From a bacterium (GTDB lineage: Bacteria > Krumholzibacteriota > Krumholzibacteriia > LZORAL124-64-63): DNA of 64,000 nucleotides. The stretch lies in assembly GCA_016712675.1 (NCBI GenBank), contig JADJQR010000001.1, forward strand, positions 1,550,001 to 1,614,000, written 5' to 3'. The position numbers and the translations under genes were made by a program. This document shows positions 1-7,882 of this stretch, in pieces; position 1 is the stretch's first letter, and each line of letters opens with the position of its first letter. The notes beneath the pieces were generated by a model that was not told where the DNA came from, searched no databases, and worked only from the letters and a program-made list of their open reading frames with translations.

Positions 1-743
1 TGCGGACGAACCTGGAGTCGCAGGGATACGCCGGCATCCAGGTGACCGAGTTCGGTGCCGCCGACGAGTACCTGATCACCGTGCCTTCGCCCAAGGGAGC
101 CAGCGGCGAGCAGGCGGCGAACACGGCGCAGGGGCTGCTCGAGGACCTGCGCACCGCTTTCCCGCAGAACGGCGTGGAACTGCGCCGCGTGGAGTCGGTG
201 GGGCCGAAGATCGGCGGCGAGTTGAGGACGGCGGCCATCAACTCGATCATCGCGGGCCTGTTCCTCATCGTCATCTACATCTGGTTCCGCTTCGTGCTGC
301 GCTACGGCTTCGCGGCCATCGCGGCGCTGGTCCACGACGTGACCCTGACGCTCGGCGTCTTCTCGCTGCTGGACCTGGAGATCAGCCTGCAGATCGTCGC
401 GGCCCTGCTGACGATCGTCGGCTATTCGATCAACGACACGATCGTGGTCTTTGACCGCATCCGCGAGAACATGAAGCTGCGGCGCAAGGAGAGCTACCGC
501 GAAGTCATCAACCGGTCGATCAACGAGACGCTCAGCCGCACCATCCTGACTTCGGCCACGACCATGACCGTCTCGGTGATGCTGTGGACCATGGGTGGGC
601 CGGTGATCCGGGACTTCGCGTTCGCGCTGAGCTTCGGCGTGTTCGTCGGGACGTACAGCTCGATCTTCATCGCCAGCCCGCTGCTGGTCTGGTGGTACGA
701 GCGCCAGGCGACCGATGCCAAGCGGGCCACCCCGACGATGTAG
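1..743 (+). CDS. secF: Protein translocase subunit SecF (5' end outside window)
   Basis: SecF works with SecD in the inner membrane and uses the proton gradient to help pull secreted proteins through SecYEG. The reading frame is open from base 3 with no stop before the first GTG at 42, so the gene begins upstream of the window and 246 residues are visible. The visible part holds a periplasmic P4-like stretch, then the conserved VGPKIGGELR segment, then five hydrophobic segments. The SecF signature around VGYSINDTIVVFDRIREN is followed by a conserved Asn-Glu-Thr-Leu-Ser-Arg motif. SecD would be expected just upstream. A strong hairpin follows the stop. Family assignment is secure; only the true start is unknown. 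Confidence 0.95.
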   Translation, partial: RTNLESQGYAGIQVTEFGAADEYLITVPSPKGASGEQAANTAQGLLEDLRTAFPQNGVELRRVESVGPKIGGELRTAAINSIIAGLFLIVIYIWFRFVLRYGFAAIAALVHDVTLTLGVFSLLDLEISLQIVAALLTIVGYSINDTIVVFDRIRENMKLRRKESYREVINRSINETLSRTILTSATTMTVSVMLWTMGGPVIRDFAFALSFGVFVGTYSSIFIASPLLVWWYERQATDAKRATPTM

Positions 744-790
744 GATGCGGCGCCGTCACGCGGCGCGCGCAACGGCCAGGAGCAGGAAAC

Positions 791-825
791 GAGAGCGGCC
801 GCGCCCCCGGGGTGCGGCCGCTCTC
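791..825. terminator. GC-rich hairpin between convergent secF and cytochrome gene
   Basis: GAGAGCGGCCGC (791-802) pairs perfectly with GCGGCCGCTCTC (814-825), a 12-bp stem with an 11-base loop. It lies between the stops of two converging genes, so it could serve both. No T-run follows on the plus strand; on the minus strand the stem is followed by GTTTCC. Factor-independent termination is inferred from position and stem strength. Confidence 0.6.
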
Positions 826-858
826 CGTCGATGAACTGTCCTGCCGCGGGCGTCGTCG

Positions 859-1971
859 TCAGGGGTCCAGGGGCAGGACCCCGGGGTCGCCGCGGCGGTG
901 GCAGGCCAGGCAGGCCTGGCCCTGGTCGTGGTTCTGCGCGTGGCACTTGCGGCACAGCTGGCCCTGGCCGGGATCGGGATAGGGACTCGGCAGGGGCCAG
1001 GAACCGGACGCGACGCCGTCGTCGGCAAGGCGGTGGACGTGGAAGTCCCAGCGGCCGGCCGCGGGCGCCGACGAGGCGTGCGCGCGGTGGCAGGTCAGGC
1101 AGTGCAGCCGCCCACTGGCGCCCGGTCCGGCGGTGCCGTCGAGGGTGGCGCTGCCTGCCTCGAAGGGGACCTCGGGCAGGTACGACGTGGCGGCATCGCC
1201 GCCGTTCGGGTCAGCATCGCCATCGTAGCGGTCGTAGCGCCGGCGCTGACCGGAGTCAAGCACCTCGTCGACCGGGTGCGTGAACGCCGCGGTGCTGCCC
1301 TCGTGGTAGTAGCCGTGGCAGTTGGCGCACCACCGCGTCATGCCGGCCACGTAGGCCGTGTGGGCCTGCCGGGACTCGGCCGCGTTCGGGTCAGCAACCG
1401 CCAGGCCGACGGCAAGCGGCGCCGGATACACGAAGGTGGCGACGCCTTCCTGGACGGGGCCCACGCCGTGCAACATCCGGAAGCCGGCGTTGCCGTGCGC
1501 GTCGTGGCAGCTGGTGCAGCCGAGGGACGACGAGGGGAAGGTGCCGCCCGGCGCCCGCGGCCAGCGGCTGTCGGCGGTCAGCCCGAGGGCCGGCGAGACG
1601 ATGCTGTGGCCGGCGGCCTGCCCGGGCCGGCGCGGCGCCTGCGGATCGGGCCCGTCGTCCAGATCGTCCTCGTGCAGGAACACGAAGTTGCCGGCGCCCA
1701 GTTCGCGCGGCGGCCGCAAAGGGTCGGCCCCCATGACCCCGCCGTCGCCGTGGCAGGTCAGGCACAGGTCGGTCGATGAAGCGGCCAGCAGCAGCGGGTG
1801 CAGTCCGTCGTAGGCCACCTGGCCGGGCACGGCATCATGCATGATGTGGCAGCGCTCGCACGAGGCGACGCCGCCGTCGTGGAAGGCATGGGCCCCGGCG
1901 GCGGCTGCCAGCGCCCAGGCGAACCCGAGCGCCGCCGTCAGGTCCTTGCGGGGAGAGGTTCCGGTTCCCAT
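859..1971 (-). CDS. OmcS-like extracellular multiheme cytochrome c, seven CXXCH sites
   Basis: Secreted c-type cytochrome of 370 residues. The chosen ATG at 1971 gives a normal signal peptide (MGTGTSPRKDL followed by an Ala/Leu core ending AGAHA); upstream in-frame ATGs at 1995 and 2055 give an unlikely longer leader. Seven CXXCH heme sites are visible: CERCH, CLTCH, CTSCH, CANCH, CLTCH, CRKCH and CLACH. The first six follow the order and local context of the neighbouring OmcS-type gene: FHDGG before heme 1, APGGTFPSSSLGCTSCHDAHG at heme 3, WCANCH at heme 4, CLTCHRAHAS at heme 5. The seventh is a short C-terminal extension. Paralogy with the 2170-3276 gene is clear. Whether it forms filaments or caps or feeds them cannot be told from sequence. 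A strong hairpin lies downstream. Confidence 0.85.
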   Translation of the reverse strand: MGTGTSPRKDLTAALGFAWALAAAAGAHAFHDGGVASCERCHIMHDAVPGQVAYDGLHPLLLAASSTDLCLTCHGDGGVMGADPLRPPRELGAGNFVFLHEDDLDDGPDPQAPRRPGQAAGHSIVSPALGLTADSRWPRAPGGTFPSSSLGCTSCHDAHGNAGFRMLHGVGPVQEGVATFVYPAPLAVGLAVADPNAAESRQAHTAYVAGMTRWCANCHGYYHEGSTAAFTHPVDEVLDSGQRRRYDRYDGDADPNGGDAATSYLPEVPFEAGSATLDGTAGPGASGRLHCLTCHRAHASSAPAAGRWDFHVHRLADDGVASGSWPLPSPYPDPGQGQLCRKCHAQNHDQGQACLACHRRGDPGVLPLDP

Positions 1972-2111
1972 GCTGCCAGCGGGCCTTCGCGCCATGCATC
2001 CGCCACCCGTGTTCGTCACCTGCCCGGCCATCGCGCACCGGCAGTTGGTCGACATGATCCCCTGAATTCTAGCAGATCGGGGCCCCGGATTCCAGCCGGC
2101 ACCGACGGAAA

Positions 2112-2139
2112 GGCCCCGCGCGATCGCTCGCGCGGGGCC
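2112..2139 (-). terminator. Terminator hairpin after the OmcS-type gene
   Basis: A perfect 11-bp stem (GGCCCCGCGCG with CGCGCGGGGCC) around a 6-base loop lies 30 bases beyond the stop of the hexaheme cytochrome. On the minus strand it is followed by TTTCCG rather than a long U-run. The position suggests that the hexaheme gene can end its transcript here and that the downstream seven-heme paralog is expressed at a lower level or separately. Confidence 0.6.
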
Positions 2140-2169
2140 CCCGGGAATCGCCGTCAGGCGCAGCGAGGC

Positions 2170-3276
2170 CTAGTGGGTCGCGCCGGCGTGGTCGAACTCG
2201 TCCTTGACGTGGCACTTGTTGCACAGCGAGCGCTGGTTGGCCACGAACGTGTAGTTGTAGTACTTCCGGTCGACGTCCGTCTGGATGAACCCGACGTCGG
2301 TCGTCAGCGGGTGCGACAGGGAGATCAGGTTGACGCTCATGTCCCAGCGCGCGATGTCATTGAACGGCGAGGCGTGCGCGCGGTGGCAGCTCAGGCACAT
2401 GACCTCGTCCTGGCCCGTGGGGCCCTGCGTGTAGTTCGCGGGGTCGGCGGTGGCCAGGTCGACGTTGACGGCCTCGAACGGCACCAGGCCCCAGTACGAG
2501 GTGGCAGCGTCGCCGCTGCTCAGGTCGTCGGAGCTCACGTACGCGTTGTAGGTCGCGGCGATGGTCGAGCCCATCGCGCGGGTCGGGTGCACGAAGTTCG
2601 TCGTGTTGTTGTCATGCAGGGCGGTGTGGCAGTTGGCGCACCAGTTGCTCATGCCGCTCTTGTAGATGGTGTGGTCGGTGTTGGTCTCGACGCCCGGCTG
2701 CGTGCCGTACGTGTTGCGCGAGTTGCCCAGGGCCAGCGGCGCCGGGTACGCGAACGAGTAGCGCGTGCCGTCGTACTTCGGGCCCAGCTGCGTGCCGTAC
2801 AGCAGGCGGAAGTTCTGGTTGCCGTGGGGGTCGTGGCAGCTGGTGCAGCCCAGGCGCGAGCTCAGGAAGGTGCCGCCCGGCGCGTTGGCCAGGGTGGCGT
2901 CCTGGGCGATGCCGCGGGCCGGCGAGATCACGTTGTGGCCGTGGCTGTCGCCAGGGCTGCTCAGCGTCGCGCCGCGCGACACCCAGCTGAAGGTGCGGGT
3001 GACCCAGTAGTAGTCGCCGCCGGGGCCGAAGCCCTCGCCGTTCTTGAACTGGCCATAGCCGGCGTGGCAGCGCAGGCAGGTGTCGGTGCCGTTGCCGGCG
3101 TTCAGCAGGTACTCGTTGCCGGCGGGATGGGCGGCGTCCACCAGGGCGCCGTTCTGGCTGTTGTGCATGGTGTGGCAGCCGGCGCAGTAGGCGACGCCAG
3201 CGTCATGGAACGCCAGCACCGAGCTGGCCGACAGGCCGAGCGCCAGCACCAGGGCGATCTTGATGAAAGTCTTCAC
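2170..3276 (-). CDS. omcS-like: Hexaheme extracellular cytochrome of the OmcS nanowire family
   Basis: Secreted 368-residue cytochrome. It starts at GTG 3276 behind a GGAGG eight bases upstream. A signal peptide spans residues 1-22 (cleavage near VLA-FHD). Six CXXCH sites lie at about residues 31, 67, 144, 213, 294 and 352. Order and surroundings match Geobacter sulfurreducens OmcS as I remember it: FH-x-GGVA/AGVA-x-C-x-GCHTMHNS at the N-terminus, a PGGD-YWV stretch, GHN before heme 3, APGGTF then CTSCHDPHG, GMSNWCANCH, a histidine before the variable loop, CLSCHRAHAS, and C-terminal RSLCNKCHVKDE. Conserved histidines at 24, 38, 114, 151, 230 and 301 are candidates for the six distal heme ligands. 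OmcS polymerises into micrometre-long extracellular wires; the family match supports the same role but does not prove polymerisation. It follows the beta-propeller gene in the same direction. Confidence 0.85.
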   Translation of the reverse strand: MKTFIKIALVLALGLSASSVLAFHDAGVAYCAGCHTMHNSQNGALVDAAHPAGNEYLLNAGNGTDTCLRCHAGYGQFKNGEGFGPGGDYYWVTRTFSWVSRGATLSSPGDSHGHNVISPARGIAQDATLANAPGGTFLSSRLGCTSCHDPHGNQNFRLLYGTQLGPKYDGTRYSFAYPAPLALGNSRNTYGTQPGVETNTDHTIYKSGMSNWCANCHTALHDNNTTNFVHPTRAMGSTIAATYNAYVSSDDLSSGDAATSYWGLVPFEAVNVDLATADPANYTQGPTGQDEVMCLSCHRAHASPFNDIARWDMSVNLISLSHPLTTDVGFIQTDVDRKYYNYTFVANQRSLCNKCHVKDEFDHAGATH

Positions 3277-3462
3277 GAGTGAGCCTCCAAGTGCAAGTTG
3301 ACCTTCGTCCCGCGTGGCGGAACATGAACGAATCGACGACCGTTGCGGCCCTGACGCCGGAACTCCGGCAGGGACCGCCGCGAACTGATGACCCTCCTCC
3401 TCGCTTGCAGACGCCTCATGACAGCACGACTCCCCGAACCAGCCCGGACATCGCCGGGCGTT

Positions 3463-4449
3463 CTATTCAACAGTCCCGTCGGCCAGGACGCTGAACACCT
3501 GCACACGACCGCGATAGCCCTGCGCCACGTAGAGGTGGCCGGCCCCGTCGGTCGCCATCGACACCGGGTGGTAGAAGGCACCCGGGGCATCGCCGATCGA
3601 CCCGTATTCGCTGAGGAACCCGCCTTCGCGGTCGAAGGCGATGACCTTGTGCCGCATCTGGTCGAGGACCAGCAGGCACCCGCCCGGTCCTTCGGCCACG
3701 GCCACGGGAGCGACCATGCGCCCGGGCGAGGAGCCGAAGCGGCCGAACGAGGAGCGCACGGCGCCGCCCTCGTCGACCAGCAGGACGCGGTGCAGGTTGC
3801 TGCCGCACAGGGCGTAAGTGCCGTCGGACAGCTGGACAGGGCGCCCGAGCCCCATCTCCAGCTCCTGGCCCTGGTCCTCGCCATCGACGACGACCGCGGC
3901 CCAGATCAGGTCGCCCGTGGCCGCGTCGTGCTTGGCCAGCAGGCCGCTGTCCCCGTCGATCGTGACGTAGTTGCCGTCCTGCGCGACCAGGACGTGCCCG
4001 GGCTGCCAAGCCTCGCGTGGCGCCGCAGCGCGCCAGCTATCGGGCTCGCCGTAGACGTCCAGACGGACCGGCAGGCGCCGGGCGCCGTCGACCAGCGTGA
4101 TGCCCACCAGACGGCCTTCGTGGTCGATCGCCCCGTCATCGGGCTGGGACAGGCCCGCGAAGCCCGTCGTGCGGAAGGTCTCCACGCCGGCGGCGTTCAG
4201 GATGTGGAAGGCCCCGTGCGCCGCGTCGGTGACGACCAGGCCGCCCGCCTGCGGCGCGCAGGTCACCGCGGCCGGCAGCAGCCTTCCATCCTGGTGTCGC
4301 GAAAGGTTCAGCACGCCCTCGTAGCGCAGCGTGACGGCCGAGGTGGCCCCGCCGGCAGAGGTGGCCAGAAGGGGCAGAAGCACAGTTGTTACGATGCCAA
4401 CAACCTGGCGGACGGTGAAGGCGAGCGATGTCGGGCACAACCGGGTCAT
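3463..4449 (-). CDS. Secreted NHL-repeat / six-bladed beta-propeller protein
   Basis: Predicted 328-residue exported protein. A hydrophobic leader (residues about 12-34, ending TSAGG) is followed by repeated NHL-type blades. These show the pattern of a Pro-x-(Gly/Ala)-(Ile/Val)-Ala start, a short Gly-rich turn, and a Leu-Val-x-Asp-x-x-x-x-x-(Val/Ile) strand, for example PVAVAEGPGGCLLVLDQMRHKVIAF and, one blade later, PVSMATDGAGHLYVAQGYRGRVQVF. No heme motif or catalytic motif is seen. NHL propellers are commonly encoded next to secreted multiheme cytochromes and probably act as binding or assembly partners. Here the gene is first in the transcript that continues into the OmcS-type gene 186 bases downstream. 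A consensus promoter lies about 70 bases upstream of the ATG. A specific function is not known. Confidence 0.8.
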   Translation of the reverse strand: MTRLCPTSLAFTVRQVVGIVTTVLLPLLATSAGGATSAVTLRYEGVLNLSRHQDGRLLPAAVTCAPQAGGLVVTDAAHGAFHILNAAGVETFRTTGFAGLSQPDDGAIDHEGRLVGITLVDGARRLPVRLDVYGEPDSWRAAAPREAWQPGHVLVAQDGNYVTIDGDSGLLAKHDAATGDLIWAAVVVDGEDQGQELEMGLGRPVQLSDGTYALCGSNLHRVLLVDEGGAVRSSFGRFGSSPGRMVAPVAVAEGPGGCLLVLDQMRHKVIAFDREGGFLSEYGSIGDAPGAFYHPVSMATDGAGHLYVAQGYRGRVQVFSVLADGTVE

Positions 4450-4515
4450 GTGTCACGCTCGCGTCATGGACGGTGGAGGTCAGGGAGCCTCGAGGCCTCT
4501 GAATGTCACCGAACT

Positions 4516-4543
4516 ATCATATCACACAGGGATCGTATGTCAA
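4516..4543 (-). promoter_or_regulatory. Sigma-70-type promoter for the propeller-OmcS transcript
   Basis: On the minus strand TTGACA (4543-4538) and TATGAT (4521-4516) are separated by 16 bases, a near-consensus housekeeping promoter in an otherwise very GC-rich sequence. The predicted start of transcription is near 4509, about 60 bases before the ATG at 4449. An A/T-rich stretch containing nine consecutive T residues lies just upstream and could act as an UP element. Confidence 0.75.
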
Positions 4544-4652
4544 TGAACACGCCAAAAAAAAACGTTGTTCGCGTACATGTATATGACTATCGCTCTCAAA
4601 ATATAACCCGTTGTTATACCTAGAGCTGCAGTAGGTTTTTCTGGGAAAGGAC

Positions 4653-4678
4653 GGGGGCCCGGCGTCCGCCGGGCCCCC
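4653..4678 (-). terminator. Terminator hairpin after the 42-heme cytochrome gene
   Basis: A perfect 11-bp stem, GGGGGCCCGGC with GCCGGGCCCCC, closes a 4-base loop 54 bases past the stop of the large cytochrome gene. On the minus strand it is followed by GTCCTTTCCC. It separates the upstream operon from the strong promoter that starts the propeller-OmcS transcript. Confidence 0.65.
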
Positions 4679-4732
4679 TGGAGGAGACGATCGCGCCCGG
4701 CCGCGGGGTGCGCGGCAGGCCTGGATCCCGCA

Positions 4733-7700
4733 TCAACCGCCCGTCCGCAGCTTGTCGGTGTGGCAACCGATGCAGAGCTTGCCCTCGGGGTCATCCCGCA
4801 TGAAGCGCACGAACGCGCTTCCGTGCGGATCGTGGCAACTGCCGCACATCATCCGGCGCCCGGTCCGCGGGTCCACGGTGTCCTCACCCATCGGGTGGTC
4901 CACGTGGTCACGGTAGGTGTGGCAGTTCAGGCACGTCTCCATGGCCAGCTGGTCGTCACTGACGGTGCTCAGGTGGGGGTCGTGGCAGGTCGTGCACTCG
5001 TGGCCGTCCACCTGGGGGTGCCGGTGCGGGGCCGTGCGGTTGGCGTCGACCTGCTCCTGGTGGCAGGTGGCGCAGACGACCGACTCGCGGGCTGGCAGCA
5101 GCGGTGCGACCGGTCCGGTATGCGCCGCGTGGCAGTTCGTGCAGGCCGTGGCGCCGGCGATCGCGCCGTGCACCGCGCCTTCCTTGAGGCTGGCGGCCAG
5201 GCCCGGATGGCACGACAGGCAGAGTTCCGGCTGGGACTGCTTCGTCGTGGCCGAAGTCCCGGCGTGGCAGGCGGCGCAGTTCCCGGCCCCGAACGGCTGG
5301 TGCACGTGCTCATGCGGCAGGTTGGCGCGCTTGGCGGCATGCGGGGCGTGGCAGCCGGCGCAATCGGCCTTGTCCACGGCGAAGCCGCGGTGCTTCGCCG
5401 GCAGGGTCGCGGCCGCGTGGCACTTCGCGCACAGCACGCTGGGCTCGTCGACCAGGCTCATCGCCACGTTGCTGCCGTGCGGGTCGTGGCAGCGCGTGCA
5501 GGACCCGCTGCGCAGCGGAGCGTGGACCACCGGCCACTTCTTGAGCGCCTCGATCGACTCGTGGCAACTCGTGCACAGCGTCGCCGCCGGCTCGACCAGC
5601 AGGTTGGGCTCACTGGAGGCGTGCGGCTGGTGGCAAGACTCGCACTTGCCGTCCCGCACGGGCGTGTGGGCCAGCTCCGGCCTCGGCGCCAGGCCGGCGG
5701 GGTCATGGCAGGCGGCGCAGGCGTCGCTCGTCCGTGCCGACGGCAGCAGCGCCGGTCCGCGCGCCACGTGCGGGTTGTGGCACGAGGCGCAGTCTCCGTC
5801 CGCGAACGGGGCGTGCACCGTCTGGCCCGGGGCGGCGGGCTCGGGCAGGCCATCGTGGCACTGCAGGCAGGCCTGCCGCTGGTCGGCCACCGGCGCGGCG
5901 CCCTCGTGACACGAGGCGCAATCGCGGTCGCCGAACGGCGCGTGCGTCCGAGCCGTCAGCAGGCCGGGTGCCGCCGAGTGGTGGGGTTCGTGGCAGCCGA
6001 GGCAAGCCAGCGCTCGCGGGTCGCGCCCGAGGTGGCTCTTGGTGAAGCCCGCGCTCTTCTCGTCGTGACAGCCGAAGCAGAGGGCCGGCGCGGCCTCGCG
6101 CAGGAAGCCGGCGCCCTGGCCCCCGTGGGCCAGGTGGCATTCGAGGCAGCCGTCGCGGCTGGGCGGGTGGATGGACACGGCGCCCTGCGGGGCCGCGATG
6201 TCCTCGTGGCAGAGCGCACAGAGTTTGCCCGCCTCGGCCGAAAGTAGCGCCTTCTGCGCGGACCGGTGCGGATCGTGGCACGCGGTGCAGTTGCCGGTGG
6301 CGACCGGTTCGTGGCCACGCCAGGCGGGGCCGGTCGGGGTGCCGGTGTCGTGGCAGGCCGCGCAGGTGGGTGCCAGCGGCTGTCGCAGCAGGCCGCGTTC
6401 AGACCCGCCGTGGGGCAGGTGGCAGTCCAGGCAGGCGCCGTCCCCGGCGGGCGGATGCAACGTACCGCCGGCGGGCTGCTGCCCGAGGTCGGCATGGCAT
6501 TCGGCGCACAGCGCGGCGGCCGGCTTCTTCAGCAGGGCCGGCAGCTCGGCCGTGTGGGCCTGGTGACACGCCAGGCACTCGCCGGACTTGGCCACGGCGT
6601 GGGGGTACTTCGCCGCCGTCTCGAGCTGCACCTTGGTGTGGCAGCCCAGGCACAGCGTCCCGGCGGTGTCGACCAGGAGGGACTTGCGCTCGGAACTGTG
6701 CGGCTGGTGGCAGACGGTACACTCGCGCTTGACCACCGGGGCGTGGACCAGCGCCGGCGCCGCGGCTCCCGCCACCGGTAGGATGCCGGCGTGGCAGGAG
6801 GCGCATAGCGCGTTGGTCTCCTGCTTAAGCAGGCCCGGGCGATCCGAGCCGTGGGCGTCGTGGCAGGCGGAGCACTGCCCGGCCGCCGCCGGGGCGTGCG
6901 GGAACGGCCGCTGGAAGGGCGGCTCTTCGTGGCATTCGAGGCACAGGCGCTTCTCGTCGGCCACCAGCAGCGCCGGTCGGGAGCCGCCGTGCGGCGCGTG
7001 GCACTGGCCGCATTCGCCGGAGGCCGCCGGGTCGTGGGGCACCTGGGCGCCCGCGGCCGGGTCGTCGTGGCAATCGAGACAGAGCTGCGCCGCCGGCTTG
7101 GCAAGGGCGGCCCCGCCGGCGGCGTCCGCCGCGTGGCAGGCCGCGCAGTCGCCGTCGAGCATCGGCGCGTGCCGCACCGCGTGCATCAGCGCCTTGCTGT
7201 CGGAACTGTGGGGATCGTGGCAGGACACGCAGCCGGCCAGGCCGCCGTGGTCGCCGTGGGCGCGGGCCAGCTTGTCGCGTTCGGTGTGGCAGCCGAAGCA
7301 CAGGTCGTCGCCGCCGCGGACCAGCAGGCCGTCGTGGGCCGAGCCGTGCGGGTCGTGGCAGGCCGCGCAGCCCTCGCGCGCCAGGGGGCGGTGGACATTG
7401 CGGCGCTGGAAGGGTGCCGCCTCGTGGCACGTGTAGCAGGCCTGGGCGCCCTCGGCCGCCAGCAGGCCGCGCTGGCCCGAGCCGTGGGGGTCGTGGCACC
7501 CCGAGCAGTCACCCTGCTTGAGCGGCTCGTGCACGTGGTCACGGCGCGTCACATCGGCGTAGCCGGCATGGCAGGGCAGGCAGAGCTCGCGCCCGGTGGC
7601 CTGCAGCACCAGCTTGCCGATGACGCCGTGCCGCCGGTGGCAGCCTTCGCAATCGCGATCGGCGAACGGACGGTGAGCGTTCTTCGACGGGGTGGCCTTG

Positions 7701-7861
7701 ACGGTCGCCTCGTGGCAGTCCACGCAGCTCTTGGCCTTGAAGGCGCCCGCGGCGTGGGCTTCCACCGCCGGCAGGGCCAAGGTGAGCGCCAGGCCCAGGA
7801 TGGCCGCCCCGAGGGTGCGGGGGCGGGCCAGTGACCGGCCGCTGATTCCGTTGCGATGCAC
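4733..7861 (-). CDS. Giant secreted cytochrome with 42 CXXCH heme sites
   Basis: About 1042 residues with an N-terminal signal peptide (hydrophobic core LGAAILGLALTLALP, cleavage near AHA) and 42 CXXCH motifs by my count, one per 25 residues. The body is about twenty tandem doubled-CXXCH units of about 45 residues: CxxCH-DPHGS, about ten residues with a Leu-Leu pair, LCxxCH, then HxP before the next Cys. The AGGAGG on the minus strand sits one base from an ATG at 7867 but seven bases from the in-frame GTG at 7861, so GTG is preferred. The regular units suggest an extended heme chain, probably periplasmic or crossing the outer membrane. It is the last gene of the transcript carrying the beta-barrel, lipoprotein and prolyl isomerase genes. 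No catalytic heme site is recognisable. Confidence 0.92.
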   Translation of the reverse strand: MHRNGISGRSLARPRTLGAAILGLALTLALPAVEAHAAGAFKAKSCVDCHEATVKATPSKNAHRPFADRDCEGCHRRHGVIGKLVLQATGRELCLPCHAGYADVTRRDHVHEPLKQGDCSGCHDPHGSGQRGLLAAEGAQACYTCHEAAPFQRRNVHRPLAREGCAACHDPHGSAHDGLLVRGGDDLCFGCHTERDKLARAHGDHGGLAGCVSCHDPHSSDSKALMHAVRHAPMLDGDCAACHAADAAGGAALAKPAAQLCLDCHDDPAAGAQVPHDPAASGECGQCHAPHGGSRPALLVADEKRLCLECHEEPPFQRPFPHAPAAAGQCSACHDAHGSDRPGLLKQETNALCASCHAGILPVAGAAAPALVHAPVVKRECTVCHQPHSSERKSLLVDTAGTLCLGCHTKVQLETAAKYPHAVAKSGECLACHQAHTAELPALLKKPAAALCAECHADLGQQPAGGTLHPPAGDGACLDCHLPHGGSERGLLRQPLAPTCAACHDTGTPTGPAWRGHEPVATGNCTACHDPHRSAQKALLSAEAGKLCALCHEDIAAPQGAVSIHPPSRDGCLECHLAHGGQGAGFLREAAPALCFGCHDEKSAGFTKSHLGRDPRALACLGCHEPHHSAAPGLLTARTHAPFGDRDCASCHEGAAPVADQRQACLQCHDGLPEPAAPGQTVHAPFADGDCASCHNPHVARGPALLPSARTSDACAACHDPAGLAPRPELAHTPVRDGKCESCHQPHASSEPNLLVEPAATLCTSCHESIEALKKWPVVHAPLRSGSCTRCHDPHGSNVAMSLVDEPSVLCAKCHAAATLPAKHRGFAVDKADCAGCHAPHAAKRANLPHEHVHQPFGAGNCAACHAGTSATTKQSQPELCLSCHPGLAASLKEGAVHGAIAGATACTNCHAAHTGPVAPLLPARESVVCATCHQEQVDANRTAPHRHPQVDGHECTTCHDPHLSTVSDDQLAMETCLNCHTYRDHVDHPMGEDTVDPRTGRRMMCGSCHDPHGSAFVRFMRDDPEGKLCIGCHTDKLRTGG

Positions 7862-7882
7862 GATCATGCCTCCTGCGGGGGC

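Noticed and set aside
4760-6247. Long open frames on the plus strand opposite the 42-heme gene
   Set aside because: They are antisense shadows of a GC-rich repetitive coding sequence; composition is Ala/Arg/Gly-biased with no ribosome-binding site, and the minus strand has 42 CXXCH motifs and a signal peptide.
4733-7861. Regular DNA repeats resembling a repeat array
   Set aside because: The periodicity comes from protein-level CXXCH units that vary at the DNA level; there are no identical repeats with unique spacers, so it is not CRISPR.
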